Positions 12,791 to 23,795 of a stretch of DNA of 64,000 bases are shown in pieces. Position 1 is the first letter of the stretch. Every line of letters begins with the position of its first letter. The notes below the pieces were generated by a model. It was not told where the DNA came from. It worked only from the letters and a program-made list of their open reading frames with translations, and did not search any database. The DNA is from Chlorocebus sabaeus (Eukaryota; Chordata; Mammalia; Primates; Cercopithecidae), in assembly GCF_047675955.1 (NCBI RefSeq), contig NC_132914.1, positions 44,726,521-44,790,520 on the forward strand, read 5' to 3'. The position numbers were made by a program, and so were the translations under genes.

Positions 12791-13284
12791 ACTCATGAAT
12801 TATTTTGCAAACTATGCAACACTCTCGATTACTGTAATCATTGGGAAGTAACATATCTGTAGATTACTTTCAGCAATGTCTTATTGCCATTCTCCAAGTT
12901 GTGAAAGGTTCTGGTACTGATTACAAAATCTATTTTGAAAATTTCCCATGATGAATATAAACAAAGTCTTAATTTCATTTTTTATTTCCTTCACATTTAA
13001 ATAATTAATGGCATATTTTGATTAAACTTGTTAGCTTCTTATTTCATCATGTCCAATATATGTCTTCAAATATAGAGGTGATTAGAGTTGGAATCATCAA
13101 CAAATCCAAGGCAATCCTTTACAAAAATAATTTATCTGTTATGGGAGACAAAATATTTAAGCTATATAACGTAAGACCTAAAAGAATGCTATTAAATTAT
13201 TGCATAAGTGTTTCTAAGATGTTTCTATCCTAATTTCTAAACATTTAGGGAAAGCTATTCTGTCTTTCAAAAAAGGAATCATTT
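12791..13284. other. Unassigned DNA
   Basis: No gene, RNA or familiar repeat seen. Confidence 0.45.
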
Positions 13285-13528
13285 CAGCCTGGGCAGCATG
13301 GCAAAATCCCATCTCTATGACAAACACAAAAATTAGCTGGGCACGGTGGTGCACTCCTGTAGTCCCAGCTACTTGGGAAGCTGAGATGGGAGGATCACTT
13401 GAGCCTGGAGGTTGAGGCTGCATTGAGCCGAGATCACGCCACTGCACTCCAGCCTGGGTGACAGGGTGAGTGAGGCCCTGTCAGGAAAAAAAAAAAAAAA
13501 AAAAACACCAAAAAAAACAAACAAAAAA
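13285..13528 (+). repeat. AluJ-type element, 5'-truncated
   Basis: Begins inside the left monomer (CAGCCTGGGCAGCATGGCAAAA), continues through the right monomer with J-like variants (GAGGTTGAGGCTGCATTGAGCC) and ends in an impure A/AC-rich tail. Confidence 0.87.
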
Positions 13529-14679
13529 GATATAATTTAAATACTTAAAGTTTACAAGGCTTAGGTAGTCCCAAAATATACATGACTTCCAGAGATGTTT
13601 ACACTGAAGCTAAGAGATGTGAGCCATTTTAGTGATTTGAAACTTTATTCAGAATAACTTCTTGTCATTGAAAAGGACATTATGAGTTAAGTGCAAATGG
13701 TCAACATTTTTGAAATTGCATATGAACAGTTCAAATAATCTGAGAAGCAGCCCTCATTCTGGAGTTTCACATAGCATACAAACTCAGGTTACTATTTCTT
13801 AAAAAATTTTCCTTAAAAAGATGATGAGTTGGGATAATTGTACCAGACATGGTAAACAGGACATACTGTTCAATAGGTAGCAATGCCTCCAAAAGATGTC
13901 TGTTCTTTCCTCTTTTACACACACATGCATACAAACACACATACACATACTCAGATATTTCCATTTGGTGCCTGCTTCCTGAATAGGACCTCAAACATGA
14001 GAAGACAGAGGGAGTTTCTGAGATGCTGGTAGGTTATTTTCTTAGGAGCCATTGCTTCTTGGTCTCTTTTTTTCCCAGATCAGATCTGCCCTTCTTAGCC
14101 TTTGTTTTGCTTGGCCTCTTCTCATGATGGCAGTAGAAGACTTTGATCTTTCCAGAATAAGTATACAACTGGACATTATTAGGCAAGTAATCTGATTTTG
14201 GTCTCGCCTTATGCATGACCGCTTTTGACTTCCTAACTTTCAGTAGCCTGGCTCATGTTTTTAGACTATTAATTATTTTCTTAGAAGATTCTATATGTTC
14301 CTGGCTTTCAGATTAGCTCTATCCACTATCAGTACCTGACATTAACAGGAGTATCTAAACTCTATGATGCCTCATTGTATACAATGCTTTGTATGGATCC
14401 AGTGTGTATTTCACCATTATCTTAACTGCAGTTATTGTCACTGTGAATGTCATTATAACATATAAAGGTCTACACCATCCTTGCCTTGAGCCAAGACTCA
14501 GAAACCATGCCTCCTTTTCAAGTCCAAATGACCCCCTAGCTAAGCCTTCTGCATTTGCAAACCAGGATGCCACTTGTTTACCATCTTGAATAAACAGATG
14601 CTTTAACATCTGAAGAATTTCCAATAGACTGTATGTCCTTGTGCCTTTTGGACAATGTTTTTCAACTATTCTTGGATCT
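13529..14679. other. Unassigned DNA with a CA-rich stretch
   Basis: A degenerate (CA)n lies at about 13914-13950. A 60-codon minus-strand frame (14034-14216) rich in Lys was inspected and not recognised. No splice or homology support makes it an exon. Confidence 0.4.
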
Positions 14680-14904
14680 TTCTTACTTCTACCTCCTTTT
14701 CCCTCCTTGTTTTTTTTCTTTAAGCATTAATCATTACCTGACATTATTTTATATATTTGTTTGTTTATTATCTATCTCCCTAAATAGACTGTAAGTTTCA
14801 TGAGTTCAAAGTCCTTGCCCTTTTTGTACCCCTCTGATACCTAGTACCAAGAATAGTGACATAATAGATGTTTACTCAATATTTGCTGAATGGATGAATG
14901 AATG
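14680..14904 (+). repeat. L2 3' end
   Basis: AGACTGTAAGTTTCATGAG, then CTCAATATTTGCTGAATGGA and TGAATGAATG form the typical 3' terminus of an L2 LINE in sense orientation. Confidence 0.8.
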
Positions 14905-14906
14905 AT

Positions 14907-15030
14907 TTTTGTAACCTTGGACAAGTTACTTCTCTTTTTGAAGCTTCCCTCTTGTTGTTTGCGAAAGAGGGCGTTAGACTAAATTAGATGATTTCTAAGA
15001 ACCGCTTACATTTTATGGTTGGAATTCAGA
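14907..15030 (+). repeat. MIR3-like relic
   Basis: GTAACCTTGGACAAGTTACTT and GGCGTTAGACTAAATTAGATG resemble the MIR3 core and 3' half. Confidence 0.55.
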
Positions 15031-15109
15031 ATACAGGTAGCTAAGTCCAGTCAGGACAGTAATGGAGAGCAGCAGACAGTTGCAGAGAACAAGTGATCTG
15101 GGTGCTATC

Positions 15110-15335
15110 CTGCACTGGGGGAGGGTCAGGGAAAGGATCTCTAAGGAAAAGGGAATATATCATGTGCACATTCAAGAAAAGAGAAGTTCGGGCAGAGGGA
15201 ACAGCAAATGCCAATGGGCTAAGACAGAAGTGTGTTTGGTGTGCTCAAGACAAGGCAAAGAGGAAGGTGTAGCTCAAGTACAGTGAAAAGGGGAGAGTTG
15301 GAAATAAGGTCAGGAAGGCAGCCAATGGCCAGATT
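15110..15335 (-). repeat. L2 internal relic (minus)
   Basis: GGCAGAGGGAACAGCAAATG and TGGCCAGATTATGTGGG match the reverse complement of the L2 3' half. Moderately diverged. Confidence 0.65.
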
Positions 15336-15715
15336 ATGTGGGATGTATGTGTATGTGTGCTGGGTATGAAAGGGAATGTAGGTGTGATGTGGTATGGGTA
15401 GTGCATGTGTGGCAAAGTCTTGTGTTTGTGTGGTATATGTGCACATAGTATGTATATGTGTGTGGTATGGTATGTGTGTACATGGGTTTGATGTGAGAGG
15501 TATGTGTGTATATGCTATTGTGTGTGTGCTATGATGGCATGTGTATAGCATATTTTTCTGTGCTTGATGGAGAGGAGAATATACATATGCAGCACGGTAT
15601 TTATGTATGTATCTGTGTGGTGTGGCATGTGTATGGTATATAGTGTGTGTATGTGTGTTTGGTGTGGATAGGGAATAAAAATATTAGATGATGTGTGTGT
15701 GTGGTATACATTGAA
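15336..15715. repeat. Degenerate TG-rich minisatellite
   Basis: Irregular GTGTGT/GGTATGTG/TGTATG repetition over about 380 bp, with no constant unit. It gives rise to spurious His/Thr-rich frames on the minus strand. Confidence 0.8.
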
Positions 15716-16744
15716 GTTACTGCTCATGTTACAACAAAAGCTGATTAAAACTCATCCTGCCAGGGTAATTGAAAAACCCAGCTTGAAAATAAAATAAGCA
15801 TTCCATTTTTTGGTGCTTCCTTCTGAACAAGCTTCCAGGATTAAAAGACTACCTTGCGTATGTTACTGCACATTAATGAGGAATTTTGCTTATCAGATAG
15901 TCTAGATTTTTAATAATGGATTGATGCTTTCTGAAAAAGAACATTGTTTTGCTTTTGCTACATCATCCTGATCATTGAAATCTAATCTTTTTCAACATTG
16001 TAAATATATAATGCAGCAAAGCACAGATTCTAAAATAAACCCATAATTTAAATAAGTACAGAGTTTTAAGATTCATTTGGTTATAGTTTTGATGTAAAAT
16101 GTGGGTTTGAAAACCCAGGGATTCTTGACCTATATTATTTAGACTTTTACGCCCCTGGCATCTTGAACTGCCAAGAAATATATATATCAAAGTGTCAGGG
16201 ACACCAAAATATGTTGTCACTTTCAACTCTGTTTTATGCATTAATATTGGTACCTAAAATCTCTCTTCTCATTCGATCAATGGAATGAGATGATATACTG
16301 TCTCCATTCTGACCCACATAGAAAACACAACCAAGATTGAAATACTAATGATTTGCTTCACTGCTGAGATTTCAGTTATCTCAGACGACAGTGAAAATGC
16401 CTCACGTCTTGACAAAAGATAGGACAGAATTTTCCTCTAATCATAATTGTAGTGGTTGCATGCAAAAAAAGAAAATATATCCAAAATACAATGAATAAAC
16501 AGGGAAAGATGCAAAGGAAGTGAATCTCCCTTCTCTATTTAATACAGTTGACTAGTTTGTCCCTATGTGTACCAAAATATGTTTACCTACTGAATATCCT
16601 GAGCAAAACAAAACAAAACCTTCTTAGGTAAGATGAGTGTATTCACTAAAGTGGCCTTCAACTAGGGATCATTTCTAAAACATTCTATGTGCCTTTAAGC
16701 TGTTTCATACTTAAGAAACTGAATTCACTGGAGGTACTTAAAAG
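15716..16744. other. Unassigned DNA
   Basis: AT-rich; only a short (CAAAA)n at 16603-16618 stands out. Confidence 0.45.
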
Positions 16745-16890
16745 GATGAGGCTGTATAATGGTTGATCACTTCAGCTGGGCAAGCAGAAGATCATGATTT
16801 GAGTCCTGGCTTTGCTCTTTACTAGTTATAGAGCCTTGAGAAGGCTGCTTAATTTCTTCCTCACTAAGTGTCTGTTTAAGATATAACAGG
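16745..16890 (+). repeat. MIR relic
   Basis: TTTGAGTCCTGGCTTTGCTC followed by AGCCTTGAGAAGGCTGCTTAA resembles the MIR core in sense orientation. Confidence 0.6.
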
Positions 16891-16929
16891 GAGGAAAAAA
16901 TGATGGAATACGAGGTCGCTTGATCATAT

Positions 16930-18000
16930 TTCCCCAGAGCAACAAGAATTTGGTAGCCATCCATGGACAAAAGTGCCTTTGTGGGAGCTGTGGACCCCAG
17001 TTTGCAAAACCCAAGCACAGCCTAAGACCAAAGATGGCTCCTTTGAAAGGGCAGACTCACACCTAGGTGGTACGCTCACCAACTATGGTCCTGTGACAGA
17101 ATCAGATACATTCTGTTCCTCTGTGGACTCAGCTACAGCCCCATTTGACTTTGGTCCTGCCACCAGAGCCATCTACCAGGGGATCTGGGAGGACTCACAC
17201 CCACCTGTGCTTCAGGTGACAGGCCTGCTGACCTGGCTGTGGATCCTGAAGCAGCTTGGGACCCAGCTCCAAGCTCTCTTGGCCGTGGTCTGAGAGCAGT
17301 CCTGCTGACACAGGAACCTGCTGGGAAACATGCCCATCCATGCCTTGAGAGGCCCACCTGTTTGCCTGCATTCCACAGCAGACCTTCAAAGAGCCCTAAA
17401 ACTTGCTTCCAGGCCCTCTCAGCTGCAATCTGACTGCAGTCCTCCCATCCCAGGGATGTGCCAGAAGACATACCCATTTATGTCACTAGAGGCAGACTCA
17501 CTGACCTAAGTAAATCTTAGGCCAGATCTTGAAGCAGCCCTGTGACCCAGCTTCAGCACCACTCAGCTGCAGTCCCAGGGCAGTCCTTCCCAACAAAGGA
17601 CCCAGGAGGAGGCACCTTCATCCGTGACCCAGGAGGCAGGCCTTGAGCTTGTGTGTGGACCCTGAAGCAGTCCTGTGACTCAGTTTTAGTCCCTCTCTTC
17701 TGCCCAGTGAACCAATGGGAACCCTCCCTGAGACCCTGGGAGAACTATACCCATACATGCATCTGGCAACAGGCCTGCCAGCTGTAGACCAAACTTTGAA
17801 CCCTGAAGTGGACCCTTGTCCCAGAACCAGACCTACTGACCAAAGACTTAGAGACAGTTGATTTCACTCAAGGACCAGAGAGGATCCATGCTCACTTGAG
17901 CCTCTGGTAACAGGCCCACCAACTTCAGACCCCACACTGGAGCCAGCAGCAGTCACATTGCCCAACTCCAACCCCATTCAATTTCAATCCTGGTGGCAAT
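16930..18000 (+). repeat. GC-rich 5'UTR of an old L1 (L1MA/L1PB-like)
   Basis: About 1 kb of locally GC-rich, imperfectly repetitive sequence: variants of CCTGAAGCAGxCCTGTGACCCAG recur near 17250, 17535 and 17665. It directly precedes an ORF1-like stretch and fits the 5'UTR of an older L1 subfamily. Many stops occur in all frames. The open frames across it are by-products of its base composition. Confidence 0.6.
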
Positions 18001-18620
18001 TCCATCAGCCCATGGACCTAATAAGAGGTCCTTACCTGCTGAAATCAATCTATAAAGACTGGAAAAGGTGTTTGCTCCTTCAAATGCACAGACACCAATG
18101 CAAAGCTACACAGATCAAGAAGAATCAGGCAAACATGACACCAAAAGAAACTAATAAAGTTCCAGTAACCAACCCCCAAGAAATGGATATGTATGAATTG
18201 CCTGACAAATGATTCCAAATACTTCCTGACTGTATCTTTAGAAAACTCAACGAGATGCAAGAGAACAAAAACAGATGCAATCATGTAGACAATCCATAAA
18301 CAAAATGAGAAGTTTAATAAAGAAATAAAAACCATAGAAAAGAACCAAACAAAAATCTTAGGGCTGAGGAATATAATGACAGAACTGAAAAAAAAAATTC
18401 AATAGAGAGCTTCGACAACAGAGTTGATCCTGCAGAAGAAAAAAATCAGCAAATCAAAAATAGATTATTGGAAATTAGCCAATTAGAGGAACAAAAACAA
18501 AAGAAGAAATTAAAAGAATTAAGAAAGCATAAAGAAGCCATGAGACACTATCAAGCAAATGAATTTACAAATTGTGGGAACAGAAGCAAAAGAGAGAAAG
18601 AGGCAAAACACTAATTTTAA
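18001..18620 (+). pseudogene. L1 ORF1 relic
   Basis: Lys/Glu/Asn-rich, stop-broken sequence (for example AATTAGCCAATTAGAGGAAC, AAAAGAATTAAGAAAGCATA) corresponds to the coiled-coil part of an L1 ORF1. It is followed abruptly by mid-ORF2 sequence, so the end of ORF1 and the start of ORF2 are deleted. Confidence 0.6.
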
Positions 18621-19642
18621 GAAATTCATACACAAATCAATACATGTGATACACTATATTAACAAAAATAAAAATAACTGTATGATCATTTCGATAGAAG
18701 CAGAAATGCATTGACAAAATTCAACTTCCTTTTATGATGAAAACTCTCCACTTATTAGGTATAGAAACAATTTACCTCAACATAATAGAGGTCATATATA
18801 GTAAGCCCACAGCTAACATCGTACCCAACTGTGAAACACTGAAAGCTTTACCTCTAAGATCAGGAACAAAGCAAGGATGGATACCCATTCTTGCCGATTC
18901 TATTCAGTATAGCATTGGAAGTCCTAGCCAGAGCAGTTAGGCAAGAAAAAGAAATAAAATGCATCTAAATTGGAAAGGTAAAAGGTAAATTGTTTCTCTT
19001 TACAGATGACATGATCTTGTACATAGCCAGTCCTAAATATTTGACCACCAAACTATTACGGCTAATAAATGAATTTAGTAAAGTTACAAGACACAAAATT
19101 AACATACAAAACTCAGCTGTGTTACTATACATGAATGACAAGCTTACATGAATAAAAAACTATTCATAAAAGAAACTTAGAAAACAATTCCATTTATAAT
19201 AGCATCAAAAAATAAAATATTTAGAAATAAATTTAACCAAGGGGGTGAAAGATCTGTACACAGAAAACTATAAGACATTGATGAAAGAAATAAAGAAGAC
19301 ACAAACAAATGGAAAGATATCCCATGGTCATGGAATCAGAAAAATCATATTGCCAAAATTTCCATTTTATTTGAAGCAAGCTACAAGTTCAGTGTAATCC
19401 CTATCAAAATTCCCATGGCATTTTTCACTGAAAAAGAAAAAATCCTAAAATTTACTTGTAAACACAAAAGACCCTGAATAGTTACAACAATCTTGAACAG
19501 GAAGAACAAAGCTAGAGGATCATACTTCCTGACTTCAAATTATGTTACAAAGCTGTAGTAATCAAAAGAGTATGGTACTGGTGTAAAAATAGGCACATAG
19601 GTAAACAGAACAGAATAGAGAGCCCAGAAATAAACTTTACTA
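18621..19642 (+). pseudogene. L1 ORF2 reverse-transcriptase relic
   Basis: Degraded RT domain in sense orientation. It shows LEVLARAVRQEKEIKCI near 18917-18965, an FTDDMILYI segment (18998-19026; consensus FADD, so the active-site motif is altered) and LTKGVKDLYTENYKTLMKEI at 19233-19293. Stops and frameshifts abound. It ends abruptly at about 19642 against MaLR sequence without a 3'UTR or A tail. Confidence 0.85.
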
Positions 19643-20260
19643 GTAATTGCCCTAGTGGAAACTCTCTATGGCAGCTCTGACCCTACATTTCCACTTAGCA
19701 TTGCCCTAGTTGGGGCTCTCTGTAGTTACTCCACCCCTGCAAAAATATTTTATCAGGGACCCCAGGCTGTTTATGACATCCTTTGAAATCTAGGTAAAAG
19801 AAACCATGCCCCCACAGTTCTTGCTGTGGGGCACTAAAAAACTAGCACCACATGAATGCCACCAAGATTTATGGCTTATACCTTGTAGAGTGGTGGGTTG
19901 AGCCACACCTGGTCCCACTTGAGCCATAGCTTAGGCAGCTGAGGAGCACTGCACTGAAATGTGGGAAGGAGACACCTAGGAGGCTCTGGGTAGAGAGCCC
20001 ACAGAGGGTTCTCAGGATCATCCTTTGAAACTATTCTGCCCTCCTAGAGCTCTGGTCCTGTAACAGGAGACACAGCCTCAAGGATCTCTACATGACTTTG
20101 AGGTCATTCTCCTATTGTCTTGATGATCCTTTCTGTTCATACTAATCTCCTTAACAGTCTCTTGGTCGCACACTTGGTTTGCTCTCCTGAATAGGCTTTT
20201 TTATTCTTCACATGGCCACCTTGAAAATTTTCAAAATTTTTCCGTTCTGCTTCTCCTTTA
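19643..20260 (-). mobile_element. MaLR (MST/THE1-type) internal sequence, part 1
   Basis: The plus-strand text matches the reverse complement of MaLR internal DNA: CATCCTTTGAAATCTAGGTA, CCACATGAATGCCACCAAG, CTTCACATGGCCACCTTGAA. The same family recurs at 44725. It breaks at the TA at 20259-20260, where Tigger sequence starts, and resumes at 22586. MaLR internal regions are non-coding or degenerate retroviral derivatives. No open frame remains here. Confidence 0.75.
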
Positions 20261-20483
20261 TAGTCATACATTGTGTTTCTAAAAAGGGCATTGTCAGGCA
20301 ATTTTGTCATCATCTGAACATCACAGAGTGTACTTACACAAACCTATGTGATATAGCCTACTACACAGCTAGGCTACATGATGGACCCAAGGGAACACAA
20401 TGGTAACTATTTGTGTATCTAAACATATCTAAAGAGAAAAGAAGTAAGGTGAAAATATGGTATTATCATCTTACAGGACCACC
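20261..20483 (+). mobile_element. Tigger3/MER8-like DNA transposon fragment
   Basis: Left end TAGTCATACATTG resembles the CAGTCATGCGTTG terminus of the family seen complete at 33168. GAGTGTACTTACACAAACCT, ATAGCCTACTACACAGCTAG and TTTGTGTATCTAAACATATC are shared with that copy on the opposite strand. About 100 bp of the middle and the right terminus are missing. Confidence 0.7.
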
Positions 20484-22583
20484 AACAGCAAACTTAATCA
20501 ACAAACGTTGTGTGTTCTGTCTGCTCCACCAAGTGGCCATTCCACTGTCTCAAAATCCCTTGGGCCTTCCTATTCCCTGAGACAACAATATTGAAATTAG
20601 GTCAATTAATATTTCTACAATGGCCTCTAAGTGAAAGAAAAAGTCACAAGTCTCTTACTTTAAACCAAAAGCTAGGAATGATTAAGCTTACTGAGGAACC
20701 CATGTCAAAAGCTGAGATAGGCTGAAAGTTAGACCTCTTGTGCCAAATAGTTAACCAAGTTGTAAATGCGAAAGAAAAATTCTTGAAGCAAATTAAAAGT
20801 GCTACTTCAGTGAACATACAAATGATAAGAAAGTAAAACAGCCTTATTTCTGATATGGAAACTATTTTAGAGGTCTGGATAGATGACCAAACCAACCACA
20901 GCGTTCCCTCAAGCCAAAGCCTAATCCAGAGCAAGACCCTAAATTTCTTCAATTCTATGAAGACTGAAAAAAAGGTGAGGAAGCTGCAGAAGAAAAGGTT
21001 GAAGCCAGCTGAGAGACTGGTTCATGAGGTTTAAGGAAAGAAACCATTTCCATTACATAAAAGTGCAAGGTAGAGCAACAAGTGCTGATGTAGAAGCTGC
21101 AGAATGTTATTTAGAAGATCTTGCTAAGGTAATGGATGAAGGCAGCTACACTAAACAAGATTTTCAATGTAGATAAAACAGCCTTCAATTGGAAGAAAAT
21201 CCCGCCTAGGACTTGCATAGCTAGAGAGAAGTCAGTGTCTAACTTCAAAGCTTCAAAGGACAGGCTGACTGTCTTGTTAGGTACCGATGCAACTGGTGAC
21301 TTTAAGTTGAAGCTAATGCTCATTTATCATTCTGAAAATCCTGGGGCTCTTAGGAATAATGCTAAATCAATTCTGCCTGTGCTGTAGAAATGGAACAAAC
21401 CCTGGATAATAACACATCTATTTACAGCAAGGTTTACTGAATATTTTCAAGTCCACTATTGAGACCTATTACTCGGAAAGTTAAATTCCTTTTACAATAT
21501 TACTGCTTATTGACAATTCACCTATTCACTCAAGAGTTCTGATGAAGATGTACAAGGAGATAAATGTTGTTTTTGTGCCTGCTAATACAACATTCATTCT
21601 GCAGCCCGTGGATCAAGGAGTAATTTCAACTTTCAAGTCTTGTCATTTAAGAAATACATTTCATAAGGCTACAGCTGCTATAGACAGTGATTCCTCTGAT
21701 TGATCTGGACAAAGAAAATTGAAAACTGTCTGGAAAAAAATTTACCATTCTAGATGCCAGTGAGAACATTCATGATTCATAGGAGGAAGTCAAAATACCA
21801 ACATTAACAGAGTTTGGAAGGAACTGATTCCAGTTCTCATGGGTGACTTTAAGGATTCAAGACTTCAGTGGAGGAAGTAACTGCAGATGTGGCGCAAATA
21901 GCAATAGAACTAGAAATAGAAGTGGAGACTGAAGAGGTGATTGAATTACTGCAACATCATGATAAAACTTGAACAAATAAGGAGTTGCTTCTTATGGATA
22001 ACCAAAGAAAGTGGTTTCTTGAGATGGAATCTACTCCTGGTGAAGATGCTGTGAATGTTGTTGAAATGACAACAAAGGATTTAGAATATTTAGTAAACTT
22101 AGCTGATAAAGCAGTGGCAGGTTTTGAGAGGATTGACTCCAGTTTTGAAAGAAGTCCTACTGTGGGTAAAATGCTATCAAACAGCATCTCATGCTACAGA
22201 AAAAAATTTTTCATGAAAGGAAGAGTTAATTGATGAGGCAAACTTCATTGTTGTCTTATTTTAAGAAATTGCCACAGCCACCCCAATCTTCAACAACTAC
22301 CACCCTGATCAGATTAAGGCAAGACCCTATACCAGCAAAAAGATTACAGCTTGCCGATGGCTCAGATCATTATTAGCATTTTTAGCAATAAAGTGTTTTT
22401 AATTAAGATATGTACTTTTTTTGGATACAATGGTATTGCACACTTAATAGACTAAAGTATAGTGTAAACATAACTTTTATATGTGCTGGCAAACCCAAAA
22501 ATTCATACGATTTACTTTATTGTGATACTTGTTTTATTGCAGTGGTCAGAAACCAAAGCCACAATACTTCTCAGATATACCTG
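20484..22583 (+). mobile_element. Tigger1-like DNA transposon, 5'-truncated
   Basis: Pogo/Tigger element carrying a broken transposase gene. The right end CTCAGATATACCTG (22570-22583) is a Tigger1-type inverted terminal repeat, followed by TA at 22584-22585. The left inverted repeat and several hundred bases of 5' sequence are missing. The left neighbour is the fragment of a different Tigger family. Confidence 0.85.
20620..22376 (+). pseudogene. Tigger1 (pogo-type) transposase pseudogene
   Basis: The ancestral enzyme cuts and pastes at TA dinucleotides with a CENPB-like helix-turn-helix region and a DDE catalytic domain. TIGD1 is the domesticated relative. Start ATG at 20620 (MASK, then a stop). 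KSHKSLTLNQKLGMIKLTEE at about 20639-20698 is the N-terminal HTH. FNVDKTAFNWKK at about 21162-21197 carries the first catalytic Asp. LKLMLIYHSENP at about 21307-21342 follows, and NTTFILQPVDQGVISTFKS near 21589-21645 is the later DDE region. ENVE/MTTKDLEYLVNLADKA-type sequence at about 22055-22117 is the C-terminal part, ending at a TAG near 22374. At least eight stops or frame changes make it dead. It probably terminates close to the family's full length. Confidence 0.88.
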
Positions 22584-22585
22584 TA

Positions 22586-22744
22586 TGTGATTCATTGTTG
22601 ACTAAAACATGACTGTAATTATAAATTCCATCTTTGAGTCATTCCTTTCCTCTTGCATCTTACTGTATGCAGTTTAAAGTAGCCTAATAGCTTCTACAAT
22701 ATTTTGTTTAGAAATGTATTTAGATATCCTAGTTCATTGCTCTT
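22586..22744 (-). mobile_element. MaLR internal sequence, part 2
   Basis: Between Tigger and the Alu, ATTTTGTTTAGAAATGTATTT and AGATATCCTAGTTCATTGCTC continue the MaLR internal region in the same orientation as 19643-20260. The last 11 bases (22734-22744) are the Alu's target-site duplication. Confidence 0.6.
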
Positions 22745-23268
22745 TCTTTTTTTGAAATGGAGTCTTGGGGGGGCAGAGCAAGATGGCCGAATAGGAACAG
22801 CTCCAGTCTCCAACTCCCAGCGCAAGCAACACAGAAGACCGGTGATTTCTGCATTTTCAACTGAGGTACTGGGTTCATCTCACTGGGGAGTGCCGGACTA
22901 TCGGTGCTGGTCAGCTGCTGCAGCCCGACCAGCGAGAGCTGAAGCAGGGCGAGGCATTGCCTCACCTGGGAAGTGCAAGGGGGAAGGGAATCCCTTTTCC
23001 TAGCCAGGGGAACTGAGACACACAACACCTGGAAAATCAGGTAACTCCCACCCCAATACTGCGCTTTAAGCAAACAGGCACACCAGGAGATCATATCCCA
23101 CACCTGGCCGGGAGGGTCCCACACCCACGGCGCCTCCCTCATTGCTAGCACAGCAGTCTGTGATCTACCAACACGGCAGCAGCGAGGCTGGGGGAGGGGC
23201 GCCCGCCATTGCTGAGGCTTAAGTAGGTAAACAAAGCTGCTGGGAAGCTCGAACTGGGTGGAGCTCAC
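22729..23268 (-). CDS. Antisense open frame over the L1 ORF0 region
   Basis: A 179-codon frame on the strand opposite the L1 5'UTR, starting MSSTQFELPSSF. It covers the interval in which primate L1s have an antisense promoter and the short ORF0, then reads out across the L1 5' end into the flanking Alu/MaLR DNA. ORF0 is known to form fusion products with downstream sequence. That this particular frame is expressed is inference. The start used here is the first ATG of the frame, not a demonstrated ORF0 start. It could simply be a chance open frame in GC-rich sequence. Confidence 0.3.
   Translation of the reverse strand: MSSTQFELPSSFVYLLKPQQWRAPLPQPRCCRVGRSQTAVLAMREAPWVWDPPGQVWDMISWCACLLKAQYWGGSYLIFQVLCVSVPLARKRDSLPPCTSQVRQCLALLQLSLVGLQQLTSTDSPALPSEMNPVPQLKMQKSPVFCVACAGSWRLELFLFGHLALPPQDSISKKERAMN
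22745..22767 (-). repeat. AluS-type element (minus), 3' part before L1
   Basis: Short T-rich head plus GAAATGGAGTCTTG, the first bases of an antisense Alu. The rest continues at 28952 after the L1 insertion. Flanks TCATTGCTCTT (22734-22744) and TCATTACTCTT (29226-29236) are the Alu's duplication, one mismatch in 11. Confidence 0.88.
22754..22767 (+). repeat. L1 target-site duplication, left copy
   Basis: GAAATGGAGTCTTG, identical over 14 bp to 28938-28951. It fixes the L1 ends at 22768 and 28937. Confidence 0.95.
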
Positions 23269-23795
23269 AGCAGCTCAAGGAAACCTGCCTGTCTCTGTAG
23301 ACTCCACCTCTGGGGACAGGGCACAGTAAACAATAACAAACGAAGCAGAAACCTCTGCAGACGCAAACGACTCTGTCTGACAGCTTTGAAGAGAGCAGTG
23401 GATCTCCCAACACGGAGGTTGAGATCTCAGAAGGGACAGACTCCCTGCTAAAGTGGGTCCCTGACCCCTGAGTAGCCTAACAGGGAGACATCCCCCACTA
23501 GGGGCAGTCTGATACCCCACACCTCACAGGGTGGAGTACACCCCTGAGAGGAAGCTTCCAAAGCAAGAATCAGACAGGTACACTCGCTGTTCAGAAATAT
23601 TCTATCTTCTGCAGCCTCTGCTGCTGATACCCAGGCAAACAGGGTCTGGAGTGGACCTCAAGCAATCTCCAACAGACCTACAGCTGAGGGTCCTGACTGT
23701 TAGAAGGAAAACTATCAAACAGGAAGGACACCTACACCAAAACCCCATCAGTACATCACCATTTTCAAAGACCAGAGGCAGATAAAACCACAAAG
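22768..23795 (+). promoter_or_regulatory. L1 5'UTR with internal promoter
   Basis: L1 5'UTRs carry an internal Pol II promoter that starts transcription at the element's first base. A YY1-type core CAAGATGGCC lies at 22779-22788, about position 12-21, where the family has its start-positioning YY1 site. The 1,028-bp length includes a segment at roughly 23530-23662 that L1HS lacks (see findings). CpG-rich blocks occur at about 23110-23215. Confidence 0.88.

Noticed and set aside
14034..14216. Lys-rich 60-codon minus-strand frame, possible exon
   Set aside because: No recognised homologue, no convincing splice sites or neighbouring exons.
15219..15727. His/Thr-rich minus-strand frames of 110 and 70 codons
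   Set aside because: Produced by the degenerate TG minisatellite; no conserved sequence.
16973..17477. Overlapping 106- and 114-codon frames on both strands
   Set aside because: They lie in the GC-rich 5'UTR of an old L1; openness on both strands reflects composition.
22704..23003. 99-codon plus-strand frame across the L1 5' junction
   Set aside because: Overlaps the L1 5'UTR, which is non-coding in sense; no known upstream sense ORF in the family.
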